From the NCBI GenBank assembly GCA_017304505.1, contig JAFKKQ010000171.1:1-11454 (forward strand): a DNA stretch of 11,454 nt. The letters run 5' to 3'. The notes under the pieces are model-generated. The model was not told where the DNA came from, searched no databases, and saw only the letters and a program-made list of their open reading frames with translations. Source of the stretch: Hyphomicrobiales bacterium. GTDB lineage: Bacteria; Pseudomonadota; Alphaproteobacteria; Rhizobiales; Xanthobacteraceae. The position numbers and the translations under genes were made by a program. Shown here piece after piece: positions 1 through 7,204 of the stretch. Each line of letters starts with the position of its first letter. The stretch's first letter is position 1.

Positions 1-2035
1 CCGCCAGCGGCTCGACCGGATGGATGTGATAGTCCGCCACCGGCGCGACCTCGCCGCGAAGCTGGGATTCGTAGAAATACGCGATCTGGTCCGCGCGGGC
101 GTTGAACAGGTTCAGCGCGTCGAGTTGCACGCGCCAGCCGTTGTCCCAGCGGTAGCCGACGCGCGCGTTCACCAGCGTCGTCGCCGAGGCGCGGGCGCTG
201 TTGTCCTCGATCAGCGGGCGCGGGCCGAAATAGCGCAGCTTCGCAGCGCCGAACCAGCCGGTCTTCTCGCCGAGCGTCACGCCCGCCGAAGCGACCATGC
301 CCGGCGCGCCCGGGATGAAATTGCCGGCCGGATCGAAATCGGAAAAGCGTGCGTGGGTATAGGCAAAATCCAGGTCGAAGCCGAGCCACGAATTAACCCG
401 GTACCGATTGGTCCACTCGACACCGATCCGGCGGCTTGGCCGGCTCGCTTCGGTCGTCCCGGCATCGCCGACGAACAGAATCTCGGAATCGTAATCCAGA
501 ACGAACAGCGCCAGCGAACTGTCCAGCCCGTCGATCGCCTTGGTCCGCACGCCGGCCTCCGCGCCCTTCGAACGCACCAGGAGCGGCACCCGCTGCAGCG
601 GCGTCACCTTGTCGCTCGGATCGACCGCGATGGTCGCACCGCGCGCGTCGTTGGAGTGGAAACCGTACCCGGCGTTGAGGAACAGTTCGGTCTTGTGGAA
701 CGGGCCAAAGATCAGGCTCGCCTTCGGGCTCATCATGGCGGCGTCGGTGTTGCCGGAATTCGCCGGCGTATCGCTGGCCACATGGGCCTGGAAATAATCG
801 CCCCGGACACCGATCACGCTCCGCATCCAATCGGTCCAGCGCGTGGTGTTCTGCGCATAGACACCGATACTCGATTCCTGCACCCGGTCGTCGCGCACCG
901 TCGAGAGCGTCATCCGCTGCATCGTCTTGAACAGGCCGAGCGCAATGTCGTCGCGGCGAGCCTGGACACCGAACATGGTCTCGGTATCGAACGCGCCGAG
1001 ATGGCCTTTGACGGTGTGGCTCACATTGGCGCCCATGACCGTGCGGCGGTCGAGTTGGCTGAACTGATCGCCGTTCACAGGATCGTCGAGGAAATAAGTG
1101 AAATTGTTGAATAGCCGCAGATCCTGCCGGATGATGAAGACTTCGGCCTGCGTCCGCGCATCGCCTTCGGTGTGCGTCCAGCGCCCGGACAGGCTGTAGC
1201 GGCTCGAATTGCCGCCATCGGTCGGATCGAGCGTGCCGAAGCGGTCGATCAGGCCGCTGTCGATCGCGCGCTGCGCCACCTGGTCGGTCGAATTCCATTT
1301 GTTGGAATAGGCAAGGCCCAGGATCGAGAAGCCGTTGTCGGCGTTGCCCTGGCTATAGCGCAACAGCCCGTTGAACTTGCGCATGTCATCGGGCACTGCC
1401 CAGGGGCCGTTATAAGTGTTCGCCTCGAAGGCGGCGAGCAGATTACCCTCACCCACCGCGCCGGACTTGGCCGCGAGCAGGCGGCGATAGCCGAAGCTGC
1501 CGGCCGTCAATTGGGCGAAGCCCTGCGCCAGAGTGTTGAGATAATCGATGTGGACCGCCCCCGCCGACGAGAAGTCGCCCTCATCGGCAAAATACGGTCC
1601 CTTGCGCACACGCACCGAACCGATCAACTCCGGAATGAGGAAATTCAAATCGGCGTAGCCCTGGCCGTGGCCGTGCGTGCGCATGTTCACCGGCATGCCG
1701 TCCACGGTGATGGCGAGGTCGGTGCCGTGGTCGAGATTGAAGCCGCGCAGGAAATATTGGTTCGCCTTGCCCTCGCCGCTGTGCTGCGTAACGATCAATC
1801 CCGGCACCGCCGCTTCCAGAGCTTCGCCCGGGCGGGTGACCGGCGTCTCGTTGACCTGATCGCCGGAAACGATTTGTTCGCTCGCGGCTTCGATCGGTGC
1901 GGTCTGGCGCGGCTGCGCAGCGATGTTGACGATCTCGGGAAGCTGGAGCGTCTGCGCCTTGGCAGGAGTTGCGGCCAAAGGCGTGACGGCCGCAAGCGCG
2001 GCCGCAAAAGTCGCTAAAGCCGCCCCGTCACGCAA
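1..2035 (-). CDS. TonB-dependent outer-membrane receptor, probable nickel importer (C-terminal end beyond window)
   Basis: Translating the minus strand gives about 678 uninterrupted residues of a TonB-dependent receptor, an outer-membrane beta-barrel that imports scarce substrates using TonB energy. From a TTG start at 2035 the protein opens with an Ala-rich signal peptide ending near AKA (residues 25-27). A possible TonB box, LPEIVNIA, follows at about 32-39. The plug spans about 50-165 and contains QYFLRGFN, ITVDGMPVNMRTHGHG (about 109-124) and KGPYFADEGDFSSAGA. Repeating barrel strands follow. The last visible residues (HIHPVEPLA) resemble the family's end, so perhaps only 10-20 residues are missing. 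TTG was chosen because no ATG or GTG lies between it and the in-frame TGA at 2098-2096; it has only a weak G-rich ribosome site. The substrate is inferred from the divergent nikR and the NikR-type operator about 50 bp upstream. Cobalt or a chelated metal is possible. The receptor class is firm; the substrate is not. Confidence 0.9.
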   Translation of the reverse strand, partial: MRDGAALATFAAALAAVTPLAATPAKAQTLQLPEIVNIAAQPRQTAPIEAASEQIVSGDQVNETPVTRPGEALEAAVPGLIVTQHSGEGKANQYFLRGFNLDHGTDLAITVDGMPVNMRTHGHGQGYADLNFLIPELIGSVRVRKGPYFADEGDFSSAGAVHIDYLNTLAQGFAQLTAGSFGYRRLLAAKSGAVGEGNLLAAFEANTYNGPWAVPDDMRKFNGLLRYSQGNADNGFSILGLAYSNKWNSTDQVAQRAIDSGLIDRFGTLDPTDGGNSSRYSLSGRWTHTEGDARTQAEVFIIRQDLRLFNNFTYFLDDPVNGDQFSQLDRRTVMGANVSHTVKGHLGAFDTETMFGVQARRDDIALGLFKTMQRMTLSTVRDDRVQESSIGVYAQNTTRWTDWMRSVIGVRGDYFQAHVASDTPANSGNTDAAMMSPKASLIFGPFHKTELFLNAGYGFHSNDARGATIAVDPSDKVTPLQRVPLLVRSKGAEAGVRTKAIDGLDSSLALFVLDYDSEILFVGDAGTTEASRPSRRIGVEWTNRYRVNSWLGFDLDFAYTHARFSDFDPAGNFIPGAPGMVASAGVTLGEKTGWFGAAKLRYFGPRPLIEDNSARASATTLVNARVGYRWDNGWRVQLDALNLFNARADQIAYFYESQLRGEVAPVADYHIHPVEPLA

Positions 2036-2070
2036 ATGCCCGACCCCCAGCCGCCCAAAGCCGCCAGCAA

Positions 2071-2099
2071 TCCTGCAGAACGCGGTATGACGTTGTCAA
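2071..2099 (-). promoter_or_regulatory. Candidate promoter of the TonB-dependent receptor gene
   Basis: Reading the minus strand, a perfect TTGACA -35 hexamer lies at 2099-2094, inside the NikR operator. With a 17-base spacer, the -10 position (2076-2071) reads GCAGGA, a poor match. The -35 call is credible because of its position; the -10 is not convincing. RNA polymerase and NikR could not both occupy this stretch. Confidence 0.4.
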
Positions 2100-2112
2100 T
2101 AATTCTGCATAT
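2085..2112. promoter_or_regulatory. NikR operator in the receptor-nikR divergent gap
   Basis: GTATGA (2085-2090) and GCATAT (2107-2112) are separated by exactly 16 bases. The E. coli NikR operator is GTATGA-N16-TCATAC, so one half-site is perfect, the other matches 4 of 6, and the spacing is exact. The adjacent NikR keeps the Arg3/Thr5/Thr7 beta-strand that reads this motif in E. coli. The site overlaps a TTGACA hexamer on the minus strand, which fits nickel-dependent repression of the receptor gene. Binding is inferred. Confidence 0.75.
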
Positions 2113-2129
2113 CCGCCCTCGGCACCGTC

Positions 2130-2151
2130 GCCGCCGTGGCCTGACGGCGGC
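2130..2151. repeat. 8-bp inverted repeat upstream of nikR
   Basis: GCCGCCGT (2130-2137) and ACGGCGGC (2144-2151) are perfect complements around a 6-base loop. No T-tract follows on either strand, so it does not look like an intrinsic terminator. It may be part of the nikR promoter region or a chance feature of GC-rich DNA. Confidence 0.35.
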
Positions 2152-2199
2152 AAGGATCACAATCGGCTATAGTGGCGGCACAGAGCGGCGGAGGCATTC

Positions 2200-2670
2200 A
2201 TGCAGCGTGTGACGGTGACACTTGACGATGACCTGATGGCGGACCTCGACCGCATCATCGCGGCGCGCGGATACCAGAACCGCTCCGAAGCGGTCCGCGA
2301 CCTGGCGCGCACCGGCCTCGCGCAGGCCGCGGGCGAAGTGGCGGGCACGCGAAGCTGCGTGGCGACGCTGATGTACGTCTACGATCACGAGGCCCGCGAG
2401 TTGCCCAAGCGCCTCACCCGCGGCTTCCACCGACACCACGACCTTTCGCTTGCCACGCTGCATGTCCACCTCGACGAGGAAAGCTGCCTCGAAGTGACCG
2501 TGCTCAAGGGGCACGGCAACGAGGTGCAGTCCTTCGCCAACGGCGTGATCGCCGAACGCGGCGTCCGTCACGGCCACGTCGTCTATATTCCGGCGCCCGA
2601 GCCGGCCGCGCATTCGCACGGCCACGGTCACAGCCACGCCCGCGGCCGCCGCCGCAGGCGTGCGGCTTGA
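2200..2670 (+). CDS. nikR: NikR, nickel-responsive ribbon-helix-helix regulator
   Basis: This 156-residue protein is a nickel sensor that, as a tetramer, binds DNA when nickel-loaded and represses nickel uptake genes. Residues 1-45 are the ribbon-helix-helix domain, opening MQRVTVTLDDDL with Arg3, Thr5 and Thr7, the E. coli base-reading positions. Residues about 52-131 are the ACT-like sensor. The square-planar nickel ligands are intact: His77, His88, His90 and Cys96 match E. coli His76, His87, His89 and Cys95 through the DLSLATLHVH stretch. The GVRHGHV motif is also present (121-127). The C-terminus extends past the usual end with a His-rich segment (HSHGHGHSH, 138-146) and an Arg-rich tail. 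The ATG has a GGAGG at 2190-2194, five bases upstream; a TATAGT (2168-2173) is a possible -10. The gene is divergent from the receptor gene and shares its operator region. Confidence 0.95.
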   Translation: MQRVTVTLDDDLMADLDRIIAARGYQNRSEAVRDLARTGLAQAAGEVAGTRSCVATLMYVYDHEARELPKRLTRGFHRHHDLSLATLHVHLDEESCLEVTVLKGHGNEVQSFANGVIAERGVRHGHVVYIPAPEPAAHSHGHGHSHARGRRRRRAA

Positions 2671-2682
2671 TCCGGCGCCGCC

Positions 2683-2722
2683 TTAACGATCCCTTAAGCG
2701 CAATTCCTAACGCAAGCTTAAC
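2683..2722 (+). promoter_or_regulatory. Two tandem CtrA-type boxes upstream of the sigma54 regulator
   Basis: TTAA-N7-TTAA is present exactly at 2683-2697. A second near-match, CTAA-N7-TTAAC, lies at 2707-2722. The consensus for the alphaproteobacterial cell-cycle master regulator CtrA is TTAA-N7-TTAAC. Both boxes fall in the 104-base gap before the response regulator, about 55-90 bases ahead of its ATG, in otherwise GC-rich DNA. CtrA binding is inferred from motif and position. Confidence 0.6.
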
Positions 2723-2733
2723 GCTGCCCGCGC

Positions 2734-2756
2734 ACTGTGCCTCGAAACGGCACAGT
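2734..2756. repeat. Perfect 8-bp dyad in the leader of the sigma54 regulator
   Basis: ACTGTGCC (2734-2741) and GGCACAGT (2749-2756) are exact complements around a 7-base centre, ending 18 bases before the ATG at 2775. No T-run follows, so termination is unlikely. It could be an operator, since NtrC-family proteins with Fis-type helices often bind such dyads, or an mRNA hairpin next to the ribosome site. Confidence 0.5.
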
Positions 2757-2774
2757 TGCGTTCGGAGCGTTGCC

Positions 2775-4292
<1,518 letters not shown>

Positions 4293-4302
4293 CGGCCGGC
4301 AC

Positions 4303-4324
4303 GCTTCGCGGACACAACGCGAGC
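4303..4324 (+). other. Weak hairpin just after the sigma54 regulator
   Basis: GCTTCGCG (4303-4310) pairs with CGCGAGC (4318-4324), with one bulged T, across a 7-base loop beginning 11 bases after the stop codon. No T-tract follows, so it is at best a poor or rho-assisted 3-prime-end structure. Confidence 0.25.
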
Positions 4325-4600
4325 GGCCGGATGTTACCGCACGCAGTTGAATCTTACCGTTCGCTCCGAATGTTCTTAACTTGTTCCGCCATTTGAGCGG
4401 CCGCTTTGCCCCATCACGACTAAAATTTTCTGCGCGGGTGGCCGTCCTTATCCACCGGCGATTAACCAGAAGGGCAAAACCCCTGGATTTTACAGGCCAT
4501 TTTTCGCCATACTCCGCGCTTAGCGTTGTTTCGACACGAGGCGGGAGCGGGGGGAGCGTAAGTCCGAATTAACCCATCCCGATAACAGTGCGTTAGCCAT
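4325..4600. other. Gene-free, relatively AT-rich spacer
   Basis: No convincing coding frame is seen here on either strand. The stretch is richer in A/T than its surroundings, with TAAAATTTTC at 4421-4430 and ATTTTACA at 4487-4494. Isolated regulator-like words occur: TTATCCACC (4448-4456, 8 of 9 to a DnaA box) and TTAACCAG (4462-4469, 7 of 8 to a CtrA half-site). No -35/-10 pair with good spacing was found. It probably holds the promoter of the downstream DUF882 gene, but I cannot place it. Confidence 0.4.
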
Positions 4601-4628
4601 GCCGTCGCGGCCTTGGAGCCGTGACGGC
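4601..4628 (+). promoter_or_regulatory. 11-bp hairpin in the leader of the DUF882 gene
   Basis: GCCGTCGCGGC (4601-4611) pairs along its whole length, with one G-U wobble, to GCCGTGACGGC (4618-4628) around the six-base loop CTTGGA. A third copy of GCCGTC at 4651-4656 could pair with GACGGC (4623-4628) instead, giving two mutually exclusive folds ahead of the likely GTG start at 4681. No T-tract follows, so a folded leader is more likely than a terminator. Confidence 0.45.
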
Positions 4629-4680
4629 GATCCGTTTGGTGAATTTCGAGGCCGTCGCCCCGAACAGGACGAGACCGCAC

Positions 4681-5664
4681 GTGCAACGTTGTGCCGCGCC
4701 GATTGCCAGGTCTGGGTTGAGCCTTTCGGGCGCCATGCGCGGTGCCGGCTTTGTCGCCTGCCTTCTCGTCTCCGGTTCGATGGGGCTGCCACACGCGGGC
4801 GCGAGCGGGGATACCCGCACCCTCTCGCTGCATCACGTCCACACCAATGAAGACCTCACCATCACCTACAAGCGGAACGGGCAGTACGACGAAGAGGCCC
4901 TGAAGAAGATCAACTGGATCATGCGCGATTGGCGCAAGAACCAAGCGGTCAAGATGGATCCGCAGGAGATCGATCTCTTGTGGGAGGTCTATCAGGAGGT
5001 CGGAGCCAAACAACCGATCTACATCATCTGCGGTTATCGCTCCCCCGCCACCAACGAAATGCTTCGCAGCCGCAGCCGGCGTTCCGGCGTGGCGCGCTTC
5101 AGCCAGCACACGCTCGGCAAAGCCATCGACTTCTACATTCCCGGCGTCCCGCTCGACAAACTCCGCGCCACCGCCATGAAATTGCAGGGCGGCGGGGTCG
5201 GCTATTATCCGACGTCCGGCTCGCCGTTCGTTCATCTGGACGTCGGCAATGTCCGCGCCTGGCCGCGCATGACGCGCCAGCAACTCGTCAAGCTGTTCCC
5301 GAATGGCCGCACCGCACACATTCCGGCGGACGGCAAGCCGCTGCCGGGCTACCAGCTTGCATTGGCGGATCTGCAACGCGGCCACCGCTCCGCCGCGGCG
5401 CCTGAGAATCGCAGCCTGCTGGCCAAGCTGTGCGGAGGCGAGCATAAGGACCAACACCAAGTCCACATCCAAGCCCGTGTCCAAGCCGGCGCGCACGGTG
5501 GTCGCCTCGGCCGCCATGCCTGTCGCGGACAAAACGCCGACGGCCGCACCCGTGCCGTTGCCGCCGGCACGGCCGATGTATCGGGTCGCTTCCACCGACA
5601 GCGAGCCGGCACCCGCCTTCAAGCCGCGCCGCCTGATCAACCTCGCGTCGCTGTCGCCGAATGA
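4681..5664 (+). CDS. DUF882/YcbK-type M15 peptidase, N-terminal part (frame lost near residue 258)
   Basis: This is an exported protein of the DUF882 family, related to zinc D,D-/L,D-peptidases (VanY/M15) that cut peptidoglycan. From the GTG at 4681 there is a membrane-entering segment (about 20-42, GAGFVACLLVSGSMGL) and then GDTRTLSLHHVHTNEDL. The catalytic domain follows, with YRSPATN (119-125), the zinc motif SQHTLGKAID (His143, Asp150) and the second His in FVHLDVG (His185). It is homologous through about residue 257. After that the frame reads an Arg/His/Gln-rich tail (HQVHIQARVQAG onward) that looks out of frame, while the family's usual C-terminal half continues in the +2 frame downstream. 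Starts at GTG 4621 (inside a hairpin) and ATG 4735 are alternatives; 4681 gives the expected N-terminal length and has AGGA at 4666-4669. Confidence 0.8.
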   Translation: MQRCAAPIARSGLSLSGAMRGAGFVACLLVSGSMGLPHAGASGDTRTLSLHHVHTNEDLTITYKRNGQYDEEALKKINWIMRDWRKNQAVKMDPQEIDLLWEVYQEVGAKQPIYIICGYRSPATNEMLRSRSRRSGVARFSQHTLGKAIDFYIPGVPLDKLRATAMKLQGGGVGYYPTSGSPFVHLDVGNVRAWPRMTRQQLVKLFPNGRTAHIPADGKPLPGYQLALADLQRGHRSAAAPENRSLLAKLCGGEHKDQHQVHIQARVQAGAHGGRLGRHACRGQNADGRTRAVAAGTADVSGRFHRQRAGTRLQAAPPDQPRVAVAE

Positions 5665-6274
5665 GATCATCAACCTGCGCGGCCTCTGGGAGGGCCTGGT
5701 GGCCGCCGTTTCCCCGCCGCCCACGCCCGTCGAGGCGGTTGTCGATAGCGACACCAGCATTTCAAGCGCCCGTCGGGTGCTCGCCTCCTCGCTGATGGCC
5801 GCCGCCGGCCGCGAATCCACCGGCACTGTCGGTCCGTTCGCCGGCCCTGATCGCGTCCCGACCGAGGTCGCGATGGCCTATGCGGGTTCGGCCGATGACT
5901 CGATGGGTCGGCAGGAGGATCGCCAAGCGGATCGCGCCGCCGTCGTCACCACGCGCGGCAGCGCGTCGATTGCGCGCAAACCAGCCGACACGATCATCCA
6001 CACCCGTCTCGAGGACCGCACCAACGATCCGTGGCTGCGCGGCGTGATGCTCACCGCAAGCGTGCGGCATTCGCTCGTGGTCACGCCGGTCGGCGACCCC
6101 GACTACACGGGTCTGGTGCAGTATATGCGCAAGCCCCGATCGGCCGTGCTGATGACGTTCTCCAACGACCCGCATCTCGGCATGACCACTGAAGCCTTCA
6201 CAGGAAGCGCCGTGGTGTTCCAGGCCACCGTGACCTTCGATCAAGGAACGCGGCGCACCGCGGCGCTGCGATAG
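5441..6274 (+). pseudogene. C-terminal half of the DUF882 protein, displaced by an apparent frameshift
   Basis: This stretch continues the DUF882 protein in a frame shifted +1 relative to the upstream part, with the switch between about 5440 and 5462. It has no plausible start of its own: the frame is open back to an ATG at 5303, but that portion reads as a Cys/Arg-rich shadow of the peptidase domain. From TKSTSKPVSKPA onward it looks like real protein. It contains PLPPARPMYRVAST, SLSPNEIINLRGLWEG, DPWLRGVMLTAS and a final block with SAVLMTFSNDPHLGMTTEAFTGSA. These are the features I recall in the C-terminal half of Bradyrhizobium-type DUF882 proteins; their function is unknown. Either one long exported protein of about 530 residues is encoded and the sequence has an indel, or the gene is recently broken. 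Confidence 0.7.
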
Positions 6275-6285
6275 GCAGCATCCCG

Positions 6286-6298
6286 CCCATTGAATGGG
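6286..6298. repeat. 13-bp perfect palindrome after the DUF882 gene
   Basis: CCCATT-G-AATGGG is perfectly symmetrical and lies 12 bases after the stop codon, immediately before the terminator hairpin. It may stack with the terminator stem or be a small protein site; nothing else supports a role. Confidence 0.35.
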
Positions 6299-6306
6299 AT
6301 TAACGA

Positions 6307-6327
6307 ACCGCCTCCGGGCGGTCTTTT
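6307..6327 (+). terminator. Rho-independent terminator of the DUF882 transcript
   Basis: ACCGCC (6307-6312) and GGCGGT (6317-6322) form a 6-bp GC-rich stem with a TCCG loop, followed at once by CTTTT. It lies 33 bases after the DUF882 stop and separates that gene from convergent gapR. The minus-strand reading lacks a T-tract, so it probably works in the plus direction only. Confidence 0.75.
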
Positions 6328-6353
6328 CATGCCGATTCCGCCGCGACGCCCGG

Positions 6354-6632
6354 CTATGCCGCCAGCATGCCGAGCGCGTGCAGATAGGTGTCGAGGATCA
6401 TCTGCTGCTCGCTGCGCTCCTGCGCGTCCTGCTTGCGGAGACGGATCACCGCGCGCAGCGCCTTGACGTCGAAGCCATTGGCCTTCGATTCGGCATAGAC
6501 GTCGCGGATATCGTCGGAGATCGTCTTCTTTTCTTCTTCCAGCCGCTCGATGCGCTCGACAAAAGCCTTCAACTGGTCCTTGGCAAAACGGGTCTGGGCA
6601 GCTTCCGGCGGCTCTTTCTCGACGGCGGACAT
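6354..6632 (-). CDS. gapR: GapR family (DUF2312) nucleoid-associated protein
   Basis: The 92-residue protein matches the DUF2312 family, whose Caulobacter member GapR binds overtwisted, AT-rich DNA ahead of replication forks and RNA polymerase and stimulates topoisomerases. The hallmark core is present: a charged coiled-coil (about 15-50, [18 protein letters not shown]), the stretch [16 protein letters not shown] (about 45-60), the basic patch [12 protein letters not shown] and a C-terminal [13 protein letters not shown] end. The ATG at 6632 gives the family's N-terminus and has GAGGAG about seven bases upstream; the longer open frame above it is not family-like. It lies 153 bases downstream of DUF1244 on the same strand, probably as one transcript, and convergent with the DUF882 gene. 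Confidence 0.92.
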   Translation of the reverse strand: MSAVEKEPPEAAQTRFAKDQLKAFVERIERLEEEKKTISDDIRDVYAESKANGFDVKALRAVIRLRKQDAQERSEQQMILDTYLHALGMLAA

Positions 6633-6655
6633 CGAACGCTCCTCATGGTCAACGG

Positions 6656-6721
6656 GGCGGGGACTGCCCCCGCCGTGTTGCCGTGAGCTTTCGGGAATTC
6701 CCGCTGCTGCGGCAAGCCGCA
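6656..6721. repeat. Three inverted repeats in the gapR leader
   Basis: GGCGGGG/CCCCGCC (6656-6674, 5-base loop), the perfect 12-bp palindrome CGGGAATTCCCG (6692-6703) and TGCGGC-AA-GCCGCA (6708-6721) are packed into 66 bases between DUF1244 and gapR. None is followed by a T-tract on the minus strand. They may shape the gapR leader mRNA or bind a protein. GC-rich chance folding cannot be excluded for the first and third. Confidence 0.4.
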
Positions 6722-6785
6722 CACGCCACCGGCCCCCATCATCCACAAGGCGGCGCAGGAAAATCTTTTCGACCCAACCGCAGCG

Positions 6786-7088
6786 TCAGTGATTGTGTGC
6801 CGCCGATGCCTTCGCGAAAGCCGCCTTCTGCTCGGCGGACGCTTCCTTCTGATGCTTCGCCTTCCATTGCTCGAACGGTTCGCCGTAGACGATCTCGCGG
6901 CTCTCGTCCTTGGTCATCGGAATGCCCTTGGCGTCGGCTGCATCCTTCATCCAGTTCGACAGGCAATTGCGGCAGAAGCCGGCGAGATTCATCATGTCGA
7001 TGTTCTGGACGTCGGTCCGCTGGCGCAGATGATCGACGAGGCGTCGGTAGACGGCGGCTTCAAGCTCGATGCGGGTCTTGTCGTCCAT
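6786..7088 (-). CDS. DUF1244 family small protein
   Basis: This 100-residue protein belongs to DUF1244, a family common in alpha- and gammaproteobacteria with no settled function. The core is LAGFCRNCLSNWM (about 35-47), whose Cys39-X2-Cys42 pair could bind a metal or be redox-active, followed by KGIPMTKDESREIVYGEPFEQWKAKHQ. It is predicted cytosolic; there is no signal peptide or membrane segment. An Ala/Lys-rich C-terminal tail ends HNH. The ATG at 7088 is preceded by GGAGG seven bases upstream, an excellent ribosome site that rules out the longer open frame. It lies upstream of gapR on the same strand and divergent from glycerate kinase. Confidence 0.9.
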   Translation of the reverse strand: MDDKTRIELEAAVYRRLVDHLRQRTDVQNIDMMNLAGFCRNCLSNWMKDAADAKGIPMTKDESREIVYGEPFEQWKAKHQKEASAEQKAAFAKASAAHNH

Positions 7089-7108
7089 GAGGAACCTCCA
7101 TTGCGGCA

Positions 7109-7137
7109 AAGATAGCCACGCGCCATCGCGGTTTGAA
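7109..7137 (-). promoter_or_regulatory. Candidate promoter of the DUF1244-gapR operon
   Basis: On the minus strand TTCAAA (7137-7132) and TATCTT (7114-7109) are separated by 17 bases, each matching the sigma70 consensus at 4 of 6 positions. Transcription would begin around 7102, just ahead of the DUF1244 ribosome site. The match is modest but spacing and position are right. Confidence 0.35.
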
Positions 7138-7204
7138 GGGCTCCATCGGCGCGGCGCCGTTTCTATGCGATAAAGCGCCGGAACCAACCGCGATTCCGCG
7201 CCCT

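Noticed and set aside
20..2017. Long open frames on the plus strand (20-1114 and 1172-2017)
   Set aside because: They are antisense shadows of the TonB-dependent receptor in GC-rich DNA. Their products are Arg/Ala/His-rich without domains, whereas the minus-strand frame gives a recognisable receptor throughout.
2137..2152. Sigma54-like -24/-12 match (TGGC ... GGCA) upstream of nikR
   Set aside because: Only the GG/GC core is kept, the TT before GC is missing, and it coincides with a GC hairpin; such matches are expected by chance here.
2667..2774. Upstream extension of the sigma54 regulator to TTG 2667
   Set aside because: It would add 36 non-homologous residues translated from the CtrA-type boxes and dyad; ATG 2775 has a good ribosome site and begins the receiver.
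4448..4469. DnaA-box-like TTATCCACC next to the CtrA half-site TTAACCAG, as a possible replication origin
   Set aside because: There is only one imperfect box and one half-site, with no cluster, no repeated AT-rich unwinding element and no origin-linked genes.
4462..5826. 454-codon minus-strand frame across the DUF882 gene
   Set aside because: It is low-complexity Arg/Gly/Ala sequence without motifs, opposite a clear M15 peptidase; treated as a shadow.
6739..6747. TCATCCACA, 8 of 9 to a DnaA box, in the DUF1244-gapR gap
   Set aside because: It is a single isolated match without supporting boxes.
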